Positions 22,933 through 31,690 of a stretch of 38,047 nt of DNA are shown here, piece after piece. A model generated the notes under the pieces. That model was not told the origin of the DNA. It saw only the letters and a program-made list of their open reading frames with translations, and did no database searches. Every line of letters begins with the position of its first letter. The stretch's first letter is position 1. The DNA is taken from positions 1 through 38,047 of the forward strand of contig DDIP01000356.1 in the NCBI GenBank assembly GCA_002338605.1. Reading direction: 5' to 3'. Origin of the DNA: Proteobacteria bacterium UBA1847. Its GTDB lineage: Bacteria; Pseudomonadota; Gammaproteobacteria; Steroidobacterales; Woeseiaceae. Both the position numbers and the translations under genes were made by a program.

Positions 22933-25128
22933 TCAAAACACGGTCTGAACGCTAAGGATCAGACGGCGGAAGCGACTGCTGCAGGAGTCCTCCGTCAGCC
23001 GTGGCGTACCGTCCATCGTCGTGCCAACGAAACGCCGGCGCTCCCGGCAACGGTAATCGTCCAGGGTGTTGTCCGATTCCAGGCGAAAGGTGATGTCGTC
23101 GAAAAAGACCCTGGAGACGAAAAGGTTCAGGTAAGGCTCATTGTCGTTGCGCGTGATCGTGGTGACGTCGATCTCGTAGTAGCCGCCGTCAAAGGGGTAG
23201 TGGTATTCCATGCCATAGCTCAGTCCCAGACCCGGAATATCGTGGCGGAACTCGAGATCGGCCTGGCCGCGGCTGCCGACGCGCTGCTTGGTGCCGAGGA
23301 AAGGGTCCGTGGCGCTGGAATCGAACAAGGCGACCTCCAGCGAGGCGATGGCATCGGGCATATTCCAGTAGCTAAGGCGGGTGCTGGCATTGATGGTTAT
23401 GCCACGGCGCTCGGCCCGCCCGATGTTGCCTACCGCGGATAGCGGGTTCCTCGGGTCGATTGTGGCATTGATTCTGCCAATGAAATCCTCGATGTCGGCG
23501 TGAAACACGTTTACGCTGAACACAGCCGCGTCCTCGGGCAGGCGGTACTCGGCTTCCACCGAGTACTTCCATTCCTTTTCCGGCACGAGTTCCGGGTTCC
23601 CGGCATCGGCGTCGCGGTCGCGATCGTCCTCGTTGGCGGTGGCGGCGAAGTTGGCGAAACTGAGCTGGGATACATTTCGGCTAATGGCGGCGCGCAACTG
23701 GAAGTTGTCGGTGATATTGAATCGGTAGTCCACGGCGGGACGCAGGAAATCGAAGTCACGGATCTTCCGGACAGTGCCACGCTGGGATATCTCCGATGCC
23801 TCATACACCAGGCTACTTTCCAGGTTCATGCGCGCGTTCAGTGTCCAATTGTGAAAGGCAAAGCCCTCGTAGCGGATCTCCTGCACTTCGGTGCCGGGAT
23901 TGTTCAGCGCGGGCAAAGGCGAAAGGCCGCCGAAACGGTCCGACGGGGGCTCGGATCCCTCAGCGCTGGCAATGAACAGGCTGGAATCGAGTCGTGTATC
24001 GGCGCGCTCCAGACCGAGGCGAAGGCTCTGGCTTTCCTTCAGAGAAAAGTTGTAGTTGCCCTGGACAATGCGCTCGGTCGTGGTTTCGTTGGATTCGATA
24101 AATAGAACCTTGCGAAGATCGGCAGTGGAATCGCCCGGCTCCGACGCAAAACGTTCCCGCACGCTGTCGCGCACATCTTCGTTGGCGATAAATAGAAACT
24201 GGAGGCGGGAGTCATCGTCGAGGCGATAAACATAATCGCCGCCCACTTCCCAGTTTTTCTCCGTGTTGTCGATGAATTCCTCTTCGACACGGATGACTGC
24301 CTCGCCGCCTACGAAATCGACGAAGTCACGGCGAATGGGGCGAGGATAGCTTTGGTTGCTAATCTGCGTGTTGAGCTGCATACGGTGCGGCCCGCTGTTG
24401 TAGTTCATGTTGTTGGAAAACAGGAACTTATCCTGATCGCGGATGTTGGTCTCGAACAGTGTGCCGATGATGTCTCCGTTGGGCGCGAGCCGGGTCTCCC
24501 AGGTTTCGCGGTTCTCGAAATTCGGCGTCGCCTCCAGACTGAACAGGGCCTGCAGCCTGCCGATCTGGCGGCTGAGGGAAAGGGAGGCACCGGCCTCGAA
24601 GGTGTCATCGTGGTTTAGACGCAATATCAACTCCGCCTGCGTGCTGGAACGGGACGCGGAATCGCTGAGCACGATGTTGATTACCTGGCCGGCGCCGCGC
24701 ACGTCCAGATTTCCGGAAGTATCGCGAATGATCTCGATACGCTCTACGTCGCTGGCGCTGATGCGATCGAGCTGATCACGCGGTGAGTTTTCCTTGCCGG
24801 CGACACGCTGTCCGTCGATGAGCACGTTGCCGCCGGTACCAAGGCCCCGGCCACTACCGTCTGCGCCGTCAAGAGACAAGCCGGGTATGCGATCGAGCAT
24901 GTCATTGGCCGTGATTGGATTGTATGGCGCGAAAAACTGCGCATCGTAGATAACCGTGGAATCGGCTTCTCGTTCCGTCGTGTCGATTCCTGGCTCATCA
25001 ACCCCGGACACACCCGCATTCAGAGGCTCCAGCTGAGCTTGAGCAACAGCAGTCGATGTGATCAGAAGCAGGGCACTCAATGTCCGGTTCCGGCGAAAGC
25101 GAATCATGATGATCTGCAAGATGCTCAT
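22933..25128 (-). CDS. TonB-dependent outer-membrane receptor
   Basis: A 731-aa TonB receptor. A signal peptide is at the start; the ATG at 25107 (MIRFRRNRTLSALLLITSTA) makes a better one than the ATG at 25128, so the true start may be seven codons inside. The plug follows (ANDMLDRIPGLSLDGADGSGRGLGTGGNVLIDGQRVAG, ending ERIEIIRDTSGNLDVRGAGQVINI), then a beta-barrel with the conventional C-terminal aromatic ending (LSVQTVF). No clear TonB box was found near the mature N-terminus. Substrate unknown; peptide uptake would fit the convergent S9 peptidase but this is inference. After the stop the same frame stays open for 46 codons (see findings). Confidence 0.9.
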   Translation of the reverse strand: MSILQIIMIRFRRNRTLSALLLITSTAVAQAQLEPLNAGVSGVDEPGIDTTEREADSTVIYDAQFFAPYNPITANDMLDRIPGLSLDGADGSGRGLGTGGNVLIDGQRVAGKENSPRDQLDRISASDVERIEIIRDTSGNLDVRGAGQVINIVLSDSASRSSTQAELILRLNHDDTFEAGASLSLSRQIGRLQALFSLEATPNFENRETWETRLAPNGDIIGTLFETNIRDQDKFLFSNNMNYNSGPHRMQLNTQISNQSYPRPIRRDFVDFVGGEAVIRVEEEFIDNTEKNWEVGGDYVYRLDDDSRLQFLFIANEDVRDSVRERFASEPGDSTADLRKVLFIESNETTTERIVQGNYNFSLKESQSLRLGLERADTRLDSSLFIASAEGSEPPSDRFGGLSPLPALNNPGTEVQEIRYEGFAFHNWTLNARMNLESSLVYEASEISQRGTVRKIRDFDFLRPAVDYRFNITDNFQLRAAISRNVSQLSFANFAATANEDDRDRDADAGNPELVPEKEWKYSVEAEYRLPEDAAVFSVNVFHADIEDFIGRINATIDPRNPLSAVGNIGRAERRGITINASTRLSYWNMPDAIASLEVALFDSSATDPFLGTKQRVGSRGQADLEFRHDIPGLGLSYGMEYHYPFDGGYYEIDVTTITRNDNEPYLNLFVSRVFFDDITFRLESDNTLDDYRCRERRRFVGTTMDGTPRLTEDSCSSRFRRLILSVQTVF

Positions 25129-25456
25129 CGTTGTCCGTGTCTTGGTTTCCGGGAGATGGCGAGCGACGCGAGCTCGGCGTGTCCGACCACGCCATTGAAA
25201 CTATACAGATTTCGTATGTCCGGTTATACCGTCGGTGATCTGCTACAGGTCGAAGTCGCGCGACGTTGTGGATCGTAGCGAAAAACCGGCAACGGGCCCC
25301 GTCTCTTCGGCCCAATTCATTATCTCCTTAAGTTAATTACCACAGCTACGAACCAAGAGATATTTCTTCTAAGAATTCGCACGTGTACCGCATACACAGG
25401 TGGCCGTATCGTGGCAAAATCCTAAAGAGACAGAGCCGAACGGTACATAATCCCCC
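25129..25456. other. Non-coding stretch between the TonB receptor gene and att-like repeat B
   Basis: About 330 bp upstream of the TonB receptor start and directly before the right tRNA fragment. No convincing gene on either strand. The plus-strand frames here are short and lack coding features, and no clear hairpin terminator is seen. The receptor's promoter must lie in this stretch on the minus strand, but no box stands out. Confidence 0.45.
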
Positions 25457-25516
25457 GATTGCTGAATTTATTTGTATTCAGTGGGTCCTGAGTTTGACTC
25501 TTGGTGCCGGCACCAT
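25457..25516 (+). repeat. tRNA-Thr 3' fragment, att-like direct repeat B
   Basis: Matches 6954-7013 at 54 of 60 bases in the same orientation. It still ends with the identical 20 bases ACTCTTGGTGCCGGCACCAT, covering the acceptor strand and CCA. It departs from tRNA rules where copy A does not: the T-loop has TTTGACT instead of TTCGACT (C56 lost) and the anticodon loop reads TTTGTAT. It is therefore the more decayed, probably older junction. No 5' tRNA half precedes it. Confidence 0.85.
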
Positions 25517-25711
25517 TTTCTCTTTTCTTTCAGGATTTTCCAAGGTCATTCGAAGGAATTCCTATTTCACTGCCCGTAAACGGCGGGCGTGGTTGTTGCG
25601 ACGCGTTAGGCCAAAACCGGCCCTGCGATCCGAATCCGCCTTTACGCGTAGGTCGTGAAACATTCGTGACGCATACGATCTGTGCGTCGCCAACGGGCTA
25701 GAGCATGTATG

Positions 25712-27469
25712 TCATAGTTCATTGGCGACCGACGCCGACGCGACGTCGGTTAGTGACACTACTTCCTTAAGCCAGACATGAGCTATCGGCAGTTCACTTT
25801 CAAAAAAGAATCGGCAAGCGCGCCCAATTCCATTACCGAACTCTTGTGACTCAACACGCTGAGCCGCACACGCCAAGTCCAGCCAAATCCAGGAAATAAC
25901 TATGTGGCCAACAGCACGGAGGAATACTGTCGCGTTGTCGAGCGCACCACTTTCGGTTGTTTTTAAGACGCCGACTACAGCCCTGAGCTCATTGATCGTA
26001 TTGCGCAACACCGAGGCATTGTCGCTAAGCTCACAAGACGCATCAGCATGCGAGCACGTTTCATTTACTCGAGCACACCAGATTTCGAATGCATGACCGC
26101 TGTCACGCAAGATCTTGCGGCCGAGAAAATCGATTGCCTGAATACCCGTTGTGCCTTCATGAATTGCGTTCAGCCGATTGTCTCGATACAGCTGTTCGAC
26201 ATCAAAGTCACGTGTGTAACCGTAGCCACCGTGGATCTGGATCGCAAGATCGTTCGCCAACAATCCGTATTCTGACGACCAGGTTTTTGCAACCGGCGTT
26301 AGGAAGCCAAGAAGAACGTCGCTGTCCGGACTGTCGTTTGTGTCAACAAGATGAGCGCAGTAGAGACACAGGGCTAGGGAACCCTCCGCGTAGACCTTTT
26401 GCTGCAACAACATACGCTTGACATCCGGATGCTCAATAATTGCGATCTGTGCACCATCGCGAATACCCTGGGCTCTTCCCTGTAGACGCTCACTCGCGTA
26501 GCTTTTGGAAAGAGAAAACCCACGCATTGCAAGGGCGGCCGCACCCAGCCCAACGTAAATTCGGGCGTCGTTCATCATTTGAAACATCTGGCGCAACCCT
26601 TCTCTCGGCTGTCCGACTCGCCACCCAATGGCACCTTCTCGCTCCCCCAGGTTGAGCAGGCAATTCGCTGTTCCACGATATCCCATCTTGTGATTGATTC
26701 CTGCGATGGCAATATCGTTCATCATTCCATCAGGCAAAACTTTCGGTACGATGAATAGAGATAGTCCGTTTGTGCCTGACGGCAATTTGGAGTCGGCGTT
26801 AGGGATTTTTGCGAGTACGAGGTGAACAATATTCTCAGAAATATCCTGGTCACCACCGGAGATCCACATCTTATTTCCTGTGAGGCGATAGCGAGCGCCG
26901 TAAACATCTTCGCCATCCGCAACAGCACGTGATCGAATATCCGCAAGGCTGGACCCGGCTTGTGTTTCCGACAGGCACATTGTTCCGAACCAACGACCCT
27001 CTACTTGGGGCTCCGCAAACGCCTGAATCTGTCGCTCGGTACCAAACTTCGTAATCAGCCGGGCATTGGCCCTTGTCAGCATAGGATAAGCAGCAGTTGC
27101 GATATTTGCTGCGGCAAATTGAGCGAATGACGCAGCGCTGACGACCTCTGGCAATGACATTCCGCCCGATTCTTCAGGAAAGCTGGCAGCAAAAAAGCCT
27201 AACTCTGCATATTTCGATAGCGCTCGGGATATTTCCGGCAGTACTTTGACACGGCCGTCTTCAAGTGATGGCTCAATTTGATCCGATTTTTTATAGTGAG
27301 ATAAGAATTCCTCGTTGGCAACCTGGGTTGTGAGCTCAATAATTGCTTCAACCGTATCGCGGCTGTGCGATGCAAATTGAGGGCGTTCGAACAAAGTATG
27401 AGTATCAAGCCAATCAAAGAGAAGAAACTCGATCGTACTATCCGGTATGAGGGAGTTGGCGTTACTCAC
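25712..27469 (-). CDS. Acyl-CoA dehydrogenase with C-terminal extension (DmdC-like class)
   Basis: A 585-aa FAD flavoprotein that forms an alpha,beta-double bond in an acyl-CoA. Starts with GTG at 27469 behind AGGAG. Core motifs: CLSETQAGSSLADIRSRA (FAD/substrate contact), TGNKMWISGGDQDI, QIHGGYGYTRDFDVEQLYRD and the catalytic Glu438 in NRLNAIHEGTTGIQ, the position used by DmdC-type and longer ACADs. The C-terminal 130 residues form the extra helical domain (PF12806-like) that marks the roughly 590-aa class. Substrate unknown; methylmercaptopropionyl-CoA and fatty or steroid side-chain CoA are possibilities. It is the first catabolic gene to the right of att-like repeat B and is divergent from the hydrolase at 27844. 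Confidence 0.9.
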   Translation of the reverse strand: MSNANSLIPDSTIEFLLFDWLDTHTLFERPQFASHSRDTVEAIIELTTQVANEEFLSHYKKSDQIEPSLEDGRVKVLPEISRALSKYAELGFFAASFPEESGGMSLPEVVSAASFAQFAAANIATAAYPMLTRANARLITKFGTERQIQAFAEPQVEGRWFGTMCLSETQAGSSLADIRSRAVADGEDVYGARYRLTGNKMWISGGDQDISENIVHLVLAKIPNADSKLPSGTNGLSLFIVPKVLPDGMMNDIAIAGINHKMGYRGTANCLLNLGEREGAIGWRVGQPREGLRQMFQMMNDARIYVGLGAAALAMRGFSLSKSYASERLQGRAQGIRDGAQIAIIEHPDVKRMLLQQKVYAEGSLALCLYCAHLVDTNDSPDSDVLLGFLTPVAKTWSSEYGLLANDLAIQIHGGYGYTRDFDVEQLYRDNRLNAIHEGTTGIQAIDFLGRKILRDSGHAFEIWCARVNETCSHADASCELSDNASVLRNTINELRAVVGVLKTTESGALDNATVFLRAVGHIVISWIWLDLACAAQRVESQEFGNGIGRACRFFFESELPIAHVWLKEVVSLTDVASASVANEL

Positions 27470-27843
27470 TTGAAGCTCCTAATGAAGCGGGACGTCTGCA
27501 GAAATACATTGTTGCCGATACGCGAAGCGAATCTTTAATGATGATCGCATCGTTGAATCGATCGTTGGCTCCCACGCCTGCAATCTTGGGATGCGGGCTG
27601 CTGATGTAGTTGGAACGACATTCAATCAATGAGGATAGCTCCTGCTTTGTTGTTGCATTTTACCCAGTTAGGTATGCCATGGCGGCACTTTCATACCTAA
27701 ATTGATCGATCCTGCGCACACCGGCTTCGAAATCAGGAATAGAGACAAATGATTTCTTTGGTGTACAGTCATTGATCCACAATGATCCTAAAATGGGGAT
27801 CCATATAAAGTTTGCTTAATTTTGCTGATAGCTGGGAGCCAAC
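27470..27843. promoter_or_regulatory. Divergent control region with two inverted repeats and a possible small ORF
   Basis: The region separates acyl-CoA dehydrogenase from the hydrolase. A perfect 9-bp dyad TTAGGTATG (27668-27676) / CATACCTAA (27692-27700) with 15-bp spacer and a 6-bp dyad TCATTG-ATCCA-CAATGA (27769-27785) look like regulator sites. On the minus strand a 55-codon frame (27462-27629) opens with TTG behind AGGAG and ends overlapping the dehydrogenase GTG; its residues (SPHPKIAGVGANDRFND) look coding-like, so it may be the decayed tail of a lost upstream gene. No regulator gene is adjacent. Confidence 0.45.
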
Positions 27844-28842
27844 ATGAGCCGAAATCGATTGAGCAACTGTTTAGAGTTCATTGGGATTACCACCATTGTA
27901 ATTGCATTGGTATTCGGCGCGGTTTTTACGCCACCTGTTCTTGCCGCGGCTGCTGATGAAGACGTTTACCGGCCGATCGAAGTCTATCGCAGCATAGACG
28001 GCAACTCGAGCGTGGAATCGTTAGGCAAAGGTGTATATGTGTTTCGTTGGCGTCCGGGTAGTTATGTGAGTCCGTTCTTGGTCGGTGGTGATGAAGTGGT
28101 GGCGGTGGACCCGATTAATCGCGAAGTTGCGCGGTTTTATCGTGACGCCATTGCCTCAGTGACGAGTGCACCAATCACGAAGATTATTTACAGCCACGAG
28201 CACCTCGATCACATTGTCGGTGCTGACGTGCTTGCACCAACTGCGTCGCGATACGCTCACCCGAATACCGCAAAATGGTTGGCAGCACACCATGCACGTA
28301 TCTTGCCGCTGCCCACCCACACAATCAACAACGGTGATTTGATTACTGCGGGAGATCGCTCAATAGAAGTGCATTACTTTGGGCCCAATCATGGTTGCGG
28401 CAATGTTGCGCTGTCCTTTGAGACAGATGATGGCCGGTTGCTGTCATTCGCTGATACGATCGAAATCGGGATCGCGCCCTATCGTTCGCTGCCAGACACC
28501 AATTTTATTGGGTACATTCGTTCCTTAGAAGCTGCTGCGGCGTTGCAGCCGAAGTGGGTGTTGGGAGGTCACAGTGGTCCCGGCCCCGGAGTTTGGCTGA
28601 CCAATTTCTTGAATTATCTTTTGGATATGAAAGACGCGCTTGCAAAAGCGGACGAAGAGACCGATAGGTTGCTTCCTGCGGTTGGCGAAAGTTATATCGC
28701 AGCCAATGAGCGATACATCGGGCGCATCGTTGATCGGGCGGTGTCGTTGATGCGCCCCAAATACGGTCATTGGCGCGGGTTTGAACAGTGGGCCCCCATG
28801 AACGCGCAAACGATTCGGATGGCGATTACGATAGGCAAGTAA
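27844..28842 (+). CDS. Exported metallo-beta-lactamase-fold hydrolase
   Basis: A 332-aa binuclear metal hydrolase. An N-terminal signal or anchor (about residues 10-35, ending VLAAAA) precedes the mature domain. The metal ligands are in SHEHLDH (His118, His120, Asp122, His123), NHGCGN, FADTIEIG and GGHSGPG. Candidate chemistry: hydrolysis of a lactone, ester or phosphate; the substrate cannot be read. In catabolic clusters, such enzymes often act on lactones or thioesters, and the quinoprotein-relay MBL subfamily has the same layout. Upstream are dyads that may control it. Its stop is followed by a remnant of an SDR gene on the other strand. Confidence 0.88.
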   Translation: MSRNRLSNCLEFIGITTIVIALVFGAVFTPPVLAAAADEDVYRPIEVYRSIDGNSSVESLGKGVYVFRWRPGSYVSPFLVGGDEVVAVDPINREVARFYRDAIASVTSAPITKIIYSHEHLDHIVGADVLAPTASRYAHPNTAKWLAAHHARILPLPTHTINNGDLITAGDRSIEVHYFGPNHGCGNVALSFETDDGRLLSFADTIEIGIAPYRSLPDTNFIGYIRSLEAAAALQPKWVLGGHSGPGPGVWLTNFLNYLLDMKDALAKADEETDRLLPAVGESYIAANERYIGRIVDRAVSLMRPKYGHWRGFEQWAPMNAQTIRMAITIGK

Positions 28843-28888
28843 GCCAACGACCCGAATTTGACACTTGATTTTCCTACTTGCCGCGAGA

Positions 28889-29028
28889 GGAGTTGCAGAA
28901 ATTGAGCCGTCAACCGGACGAACAATGCCGCCTATAAGGGAGCCCGTGTCACTGGCCGGCATGATGGTCAGTCCGGGGTATCGGATCTGAATTACTGCCC
29001 CGCTGGAAGTGCAATAAATGGCCTGCTT
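28889..29028 (-). pseudogene. Remnant of a short-chain dehydrogenase gene
   Basis: In the minus-strand frame this stretch encodes AIYCTSSGAVIQIR followed directly by TIMPASDTGSLIGGIVRPVDG, matching two parts of the intact SDR at 30472-31242 (TVYCASKGAVIQLTR and TIMLASDAGSFVNGIVLPVDG). The segment of about 170 bp between these parts is missing, as are the N-terminal nucleotide-binding region and the start. The DNA also matches the intact gene. So an SDR duplicate has been decaying here through deletion. Confidence 0.75.
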
Positions 29029-29078
29029 CCTACTCAATGATCTCAATCCATGCGTGTCTTATAAGTGAATCTAACCTA

Positions 29079-29117
29079 ATGAATAGACATATGAATTGGT
29101 CTAATTCATGTTTTTTT
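29079..29117 (+). terminator. Probable intrinsic terminator
   Basis: Arms ATGAATAGAC (29079-29088) and GTCTAATTCAT (29099-29109, one bulged T), 10-nt loop, then seven T (29111-29117). It could end the hydrolase transcript 240 bp after its stop. The stem is A+T-rich, so an operator for the next gene is the alternative. Confidence 0.55.
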
Positions 29118-29187
29118 CGTACCTTGCTTACAGCGACTTTGTCCGAGTCGAATGGGCGGAGAATCTGGAACCGAGCGCGAGATAGTA

Positions 29188-30372
29188 ATGATAATGATGA
29201 GTAGGGTGATATTCACGTTCGCGGTGCTGGCAGCCAGCGCTGCCAGTGCGACGGACTATCCGCAGACACTGTGCGATCGTCTTGCCGCGAATCCGGAGGA
29301 TCAAGACATCATCGCGCCGCCGGTGGCGCGAGATCAGATTGATCTGCCGAAGGCGATCGCGGCCTGCGAAGCCGAACTTGAACTACATCCTGATAACGTC
29401 CGCGCACGCTACCAACTTTCGCGTGTGCTCTTCTATACCGGGCAGATCGAGCGCAGCAATGCCGAGATGAAGCGTGCTGCCGACGAGGGCTATCGGCAGG
29501 CGCAGTTTGTTTATGGGCTGGTGACCGATCGGCTCTACCCCGATCAGCCGGCCAAGACGTGCGTCGTCGAGGATTACTGGTTGCGCTCTGCGCGCGCCGG
29601 GCGACAGGCGGCACGAATTAGCTATGTGCGCCATGTTCTGAACGGTCGGTTCAATACCTGCAGCGTGCACGCGACACCTGCGGAGATGCAGGGATTTATC
29701 AAGGCTGCGTTTGCCGATTCAGATGGCTACTACGACCGCCTGTTGATCATGGGCCTTACTGCACGCCTAGCGGCCCGTGCTCTGGAGCATACGATACCCC
29801 CGATGCGTGCAAAGCGCGCGTCGAAGGAAACCAGTGTATTAGCCGTGACCGACTGCGATCGACTCGCCTCGCATCCGGAGGACCCGGACATTGTGGCGCC
29901 CGGTGTGCCGAGCTCGAAGGTGGACTTGCCGAAGGCGATTACCGCTTGTACTACTGCTGTTGCAGAAGATCCGGCGAGCGGGCGCGCTCGTTACCAGCTC
30001 GCGCGCGTGTTAGCCTACAGCGGCGATGCGACACGTGCTGCAGCTGAGATGAAGCGTGCGGCCGACGATGGTTATCGGCAGGCGCAGTTTGTCTATGGAT
30101 TATTCATCGACCGGCAGCGCCCTGGTGCTCCAACCGACATTTGTCTCGCAGAAGACTACTGGTTGAAGGCGGCGCGCAATGGGCGCCAGGCAGCCCGCGT
30201 GATTTACGTGCAGCAGGTCTTCCGGGGACGGTTCGATGGCTGCCGCGTACAGGCTTCGACTACTGAGATTGAGCAATTGCTTGACGCAGCAGCCGGTGAG
30301 GCCGGGGATTTTTATGAGCGCATACTGATCGACGAACTACGCGATCGGCTGGCTGAACGCAGATCGCCTTAA
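29188..30372 (+). CDS. Secreted four-cysteine TPR/Sel1-like protein with internal tandem duplication
   Basis: A 394-aa predicted periplasmic protein. Start placed at the ATG at 29188 (further ATGs at 29194 and 29197; the frame is open to 29152 without a signal peptide) because it gives a Sec signal (VIFTFAVLAASAASA). The mature protein is two homologous units of about 170 residues (roughly 28-200 and 220-394). Each unit has CDRLA..PED.DI...V, AIxAC, a TPR-like block (ARYQL.RVL.Y.G....A.AEMKRAAD.GYRQAQFVYGL..DR), a C..EDYW helix and GRF..C.V.A. Four cysteines recur at matching sites, so two disulfides per unit are likely. The CDRLA...GVP start resembles modules ahead of Sel1-like repeats in other proteobacteria (from memory). 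Function unknown. A single-unit paralogue lies at 31691. Confidence 0.78.
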   Translation: MIMMSRVIFTFAVLAASAASATDYPQTLCDRLAANPEDQDIIAPPVARDQIDLPKAIAACEAELELHPDNVRARYQLSRVLFYTGQIERSNAEMKRAADEGYRQAQFVYGLVTDRLYPDQPAKTCVVEDYWLRSARAGRQAARISYVRHVLNGRFNTCSVHATPAEMQGFIKAAFADSDGYYDRLLIMGLTARLAARALEHTIPPMRAKRASKETSVLAVTDCDRLASHPEDPDIVAPGVPSSKVDLPKAITACTTAVAEDPASGRARYQLARVLAYSGDATRAAAEMKRAADDGYRQAQFVYGLFIDRQRPGAPTDICLAEDYWLKAARNGRQAARVIYVQQVFRGRFDGCRVQASTTEIEQLLDAAAGEAGDFYERILIDELRDRLAERRSP

Positions 30373-30471
30373 ATACTTCATGTGAATATAGGCTGCGCAA
30401 TGCGCCGACTTGACTGCCACGGAAACAGTTGATCGCTTCGCGCTATTACTTAGCTTGAACTTTATGATTTC

Positions 30472-31242
30472 TCAGACGAGCGCCGCAGTAATCGCACCAT
30501 CAACTGGCAGAACAATTCCGTTTACGAAAGAGCCGGCGTCGCTGGCCAGCATGATGGTGGGGCCGATCAGCTCTTCGATCTTGCCCAGCCGTTTCGCCGG
30601 CATTCTTTCTATGTAGGCCTTACCAGCTGGTGAATCAAAGTATTCTGCGTTGATCTCGGATCTGAACCACCCAGGGGCAATGGTATTCACGCGAATTCCA
30701 AACTTCATCAGATCAAGGGACAGCGCACGTGTGAGCTGAATTACGGCCCCTTTGGAAGCGCAATACACTGTCTGCCCATTTTGCGCATGCAGCCCCAATA
30801 CTGATGAGATATTGATAATGCTGCCGGTCATACCCGCATCGATCATCCGCCTGGCACCTTCCTGAGCAACATTCCACACGCCGTTAAAATTCGTATCCAT
30901 AACGTAGTCGCGGGATCTCTCGTCGATTTTCAAAAAGTTCTTTGGGTCAGCGACACCAGCATTGTTGATGATGACATCAACGACCCCGACCTGGTCCTGA
31001 GCTTCAGCGTAAGCGTCGACAACACTTTGACGGATGGACACGTCCATTTCGAGCGCAATAGCCTTGCCGCCGTCAATTTCGATGTCTGTCACCAGTTGCT
31101 GCAATCGACCAATACGGCGCGCTGCGGCAACCACCGTTGCGCCGGCCCTGCTCAGCCCCTTGGCAACGATGTTACCGATACCCGAAGAGGCGCCGGTCAC
31201 CAGCGCAACTTTACCGCTCATTGAAAACTGATCGAGACTCAT
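30472..31242 (-). CDS. Short-chain dehydrogenase/reductase
   Basis: A 256-aa classical SDR. Nucleotide-binding motif TGASSGIG (residues 16-23), NNAG (93-96), catalytic Ser147, Tyr160 and Lys164 (YCASK). Lack of an acidic residue in the usual position after beta-2 (AAARRIGRL) favours NADP(H) over NAD(H), but this is weak. Oxidises or reduces a hydroxyl/keto group of an unknown, probably alicyclic, substrate. The C-terminus PVDGAITAALV is the standard SDR ending. AAGGA lies nine bases before the ATG. It is on the minus strand between the two paralogous TPR genes, and a degraded second copy lies at 28889-29028. Confidence 0.92.
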   Translation of the reverse strand: MSLDQFSMSGKVALVTGASSGIGNIVAKGLSRAGATVVAAARRIGRLQQLVTDIEIDGGKAIALEMDVSIRQSVVDAYAEAQDQVGVVDVIINNAGVADPKNFLKIDERSRDYVMDTNFNGVWNVAQEGARRMIDAGMTGSIINISSVLGLHAQNGQTVYCASKGAVIQLTRALSLDLMKFGIRVNTIAPGWFRSEINAEYFDSPAGKAYIERMPAKRLGKIEELIGPTIMLASDAGSFVNGIVLPVDGAITAALV

Positions 31243-31690
31243 AACAGGTGTTCCTTAGTTTTGCTTCGAATAAGCTGATCGCTATGTCTTGTTTTGAGAG
31301 CACGGCGTATTCGGTCTTAGTACCACATAAGTCAGGCAATTTCCGGCTTGGTTTATCCGGGCTCGTTCGGCAGCCTCATGCTTAATCACACGGAGCCGAC
31401 CGGGATCTTGAGAAAACGCTGCGCAGCTTTGCCGAAATTCCGACCACGCCTGCCGGGTAAAGTGCCGGTGCGTATGGTTGGTTATTCTTGTACGTGCTTA
31501 CCGGAAGGATTGCTATTAAAAGAGATTACTTAAAGTCTATCAATATTAATTAGAACAAAAAAAGCGATGCACTATGATTGTCACGTTGGCACAGGTTCGT
31601 CCGAAGCTGATATTCTCATATTGACGGAGTCGTCTGCTTACTCATTTCGACAAATCCCTGCAAAGGGTTGTTCTGCCGGGGAGAAAATCC
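31243..31690. other. Intergenic stretch with a short coding-like remnant
   Basis: About 450 bp. On the minus strand (about 31386-31480) a frame reads RTGTLPGRRGRNFGKAAQ and then FLKIPVGSV before a stop, with no start, and may be the tail of a lost gene. The segment 31530-31565 is A+T-rich. No clear promoter boxes for the gene at 31691 were identified, but GGGGAG precedes its GTG start. Confidence 0.35.
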
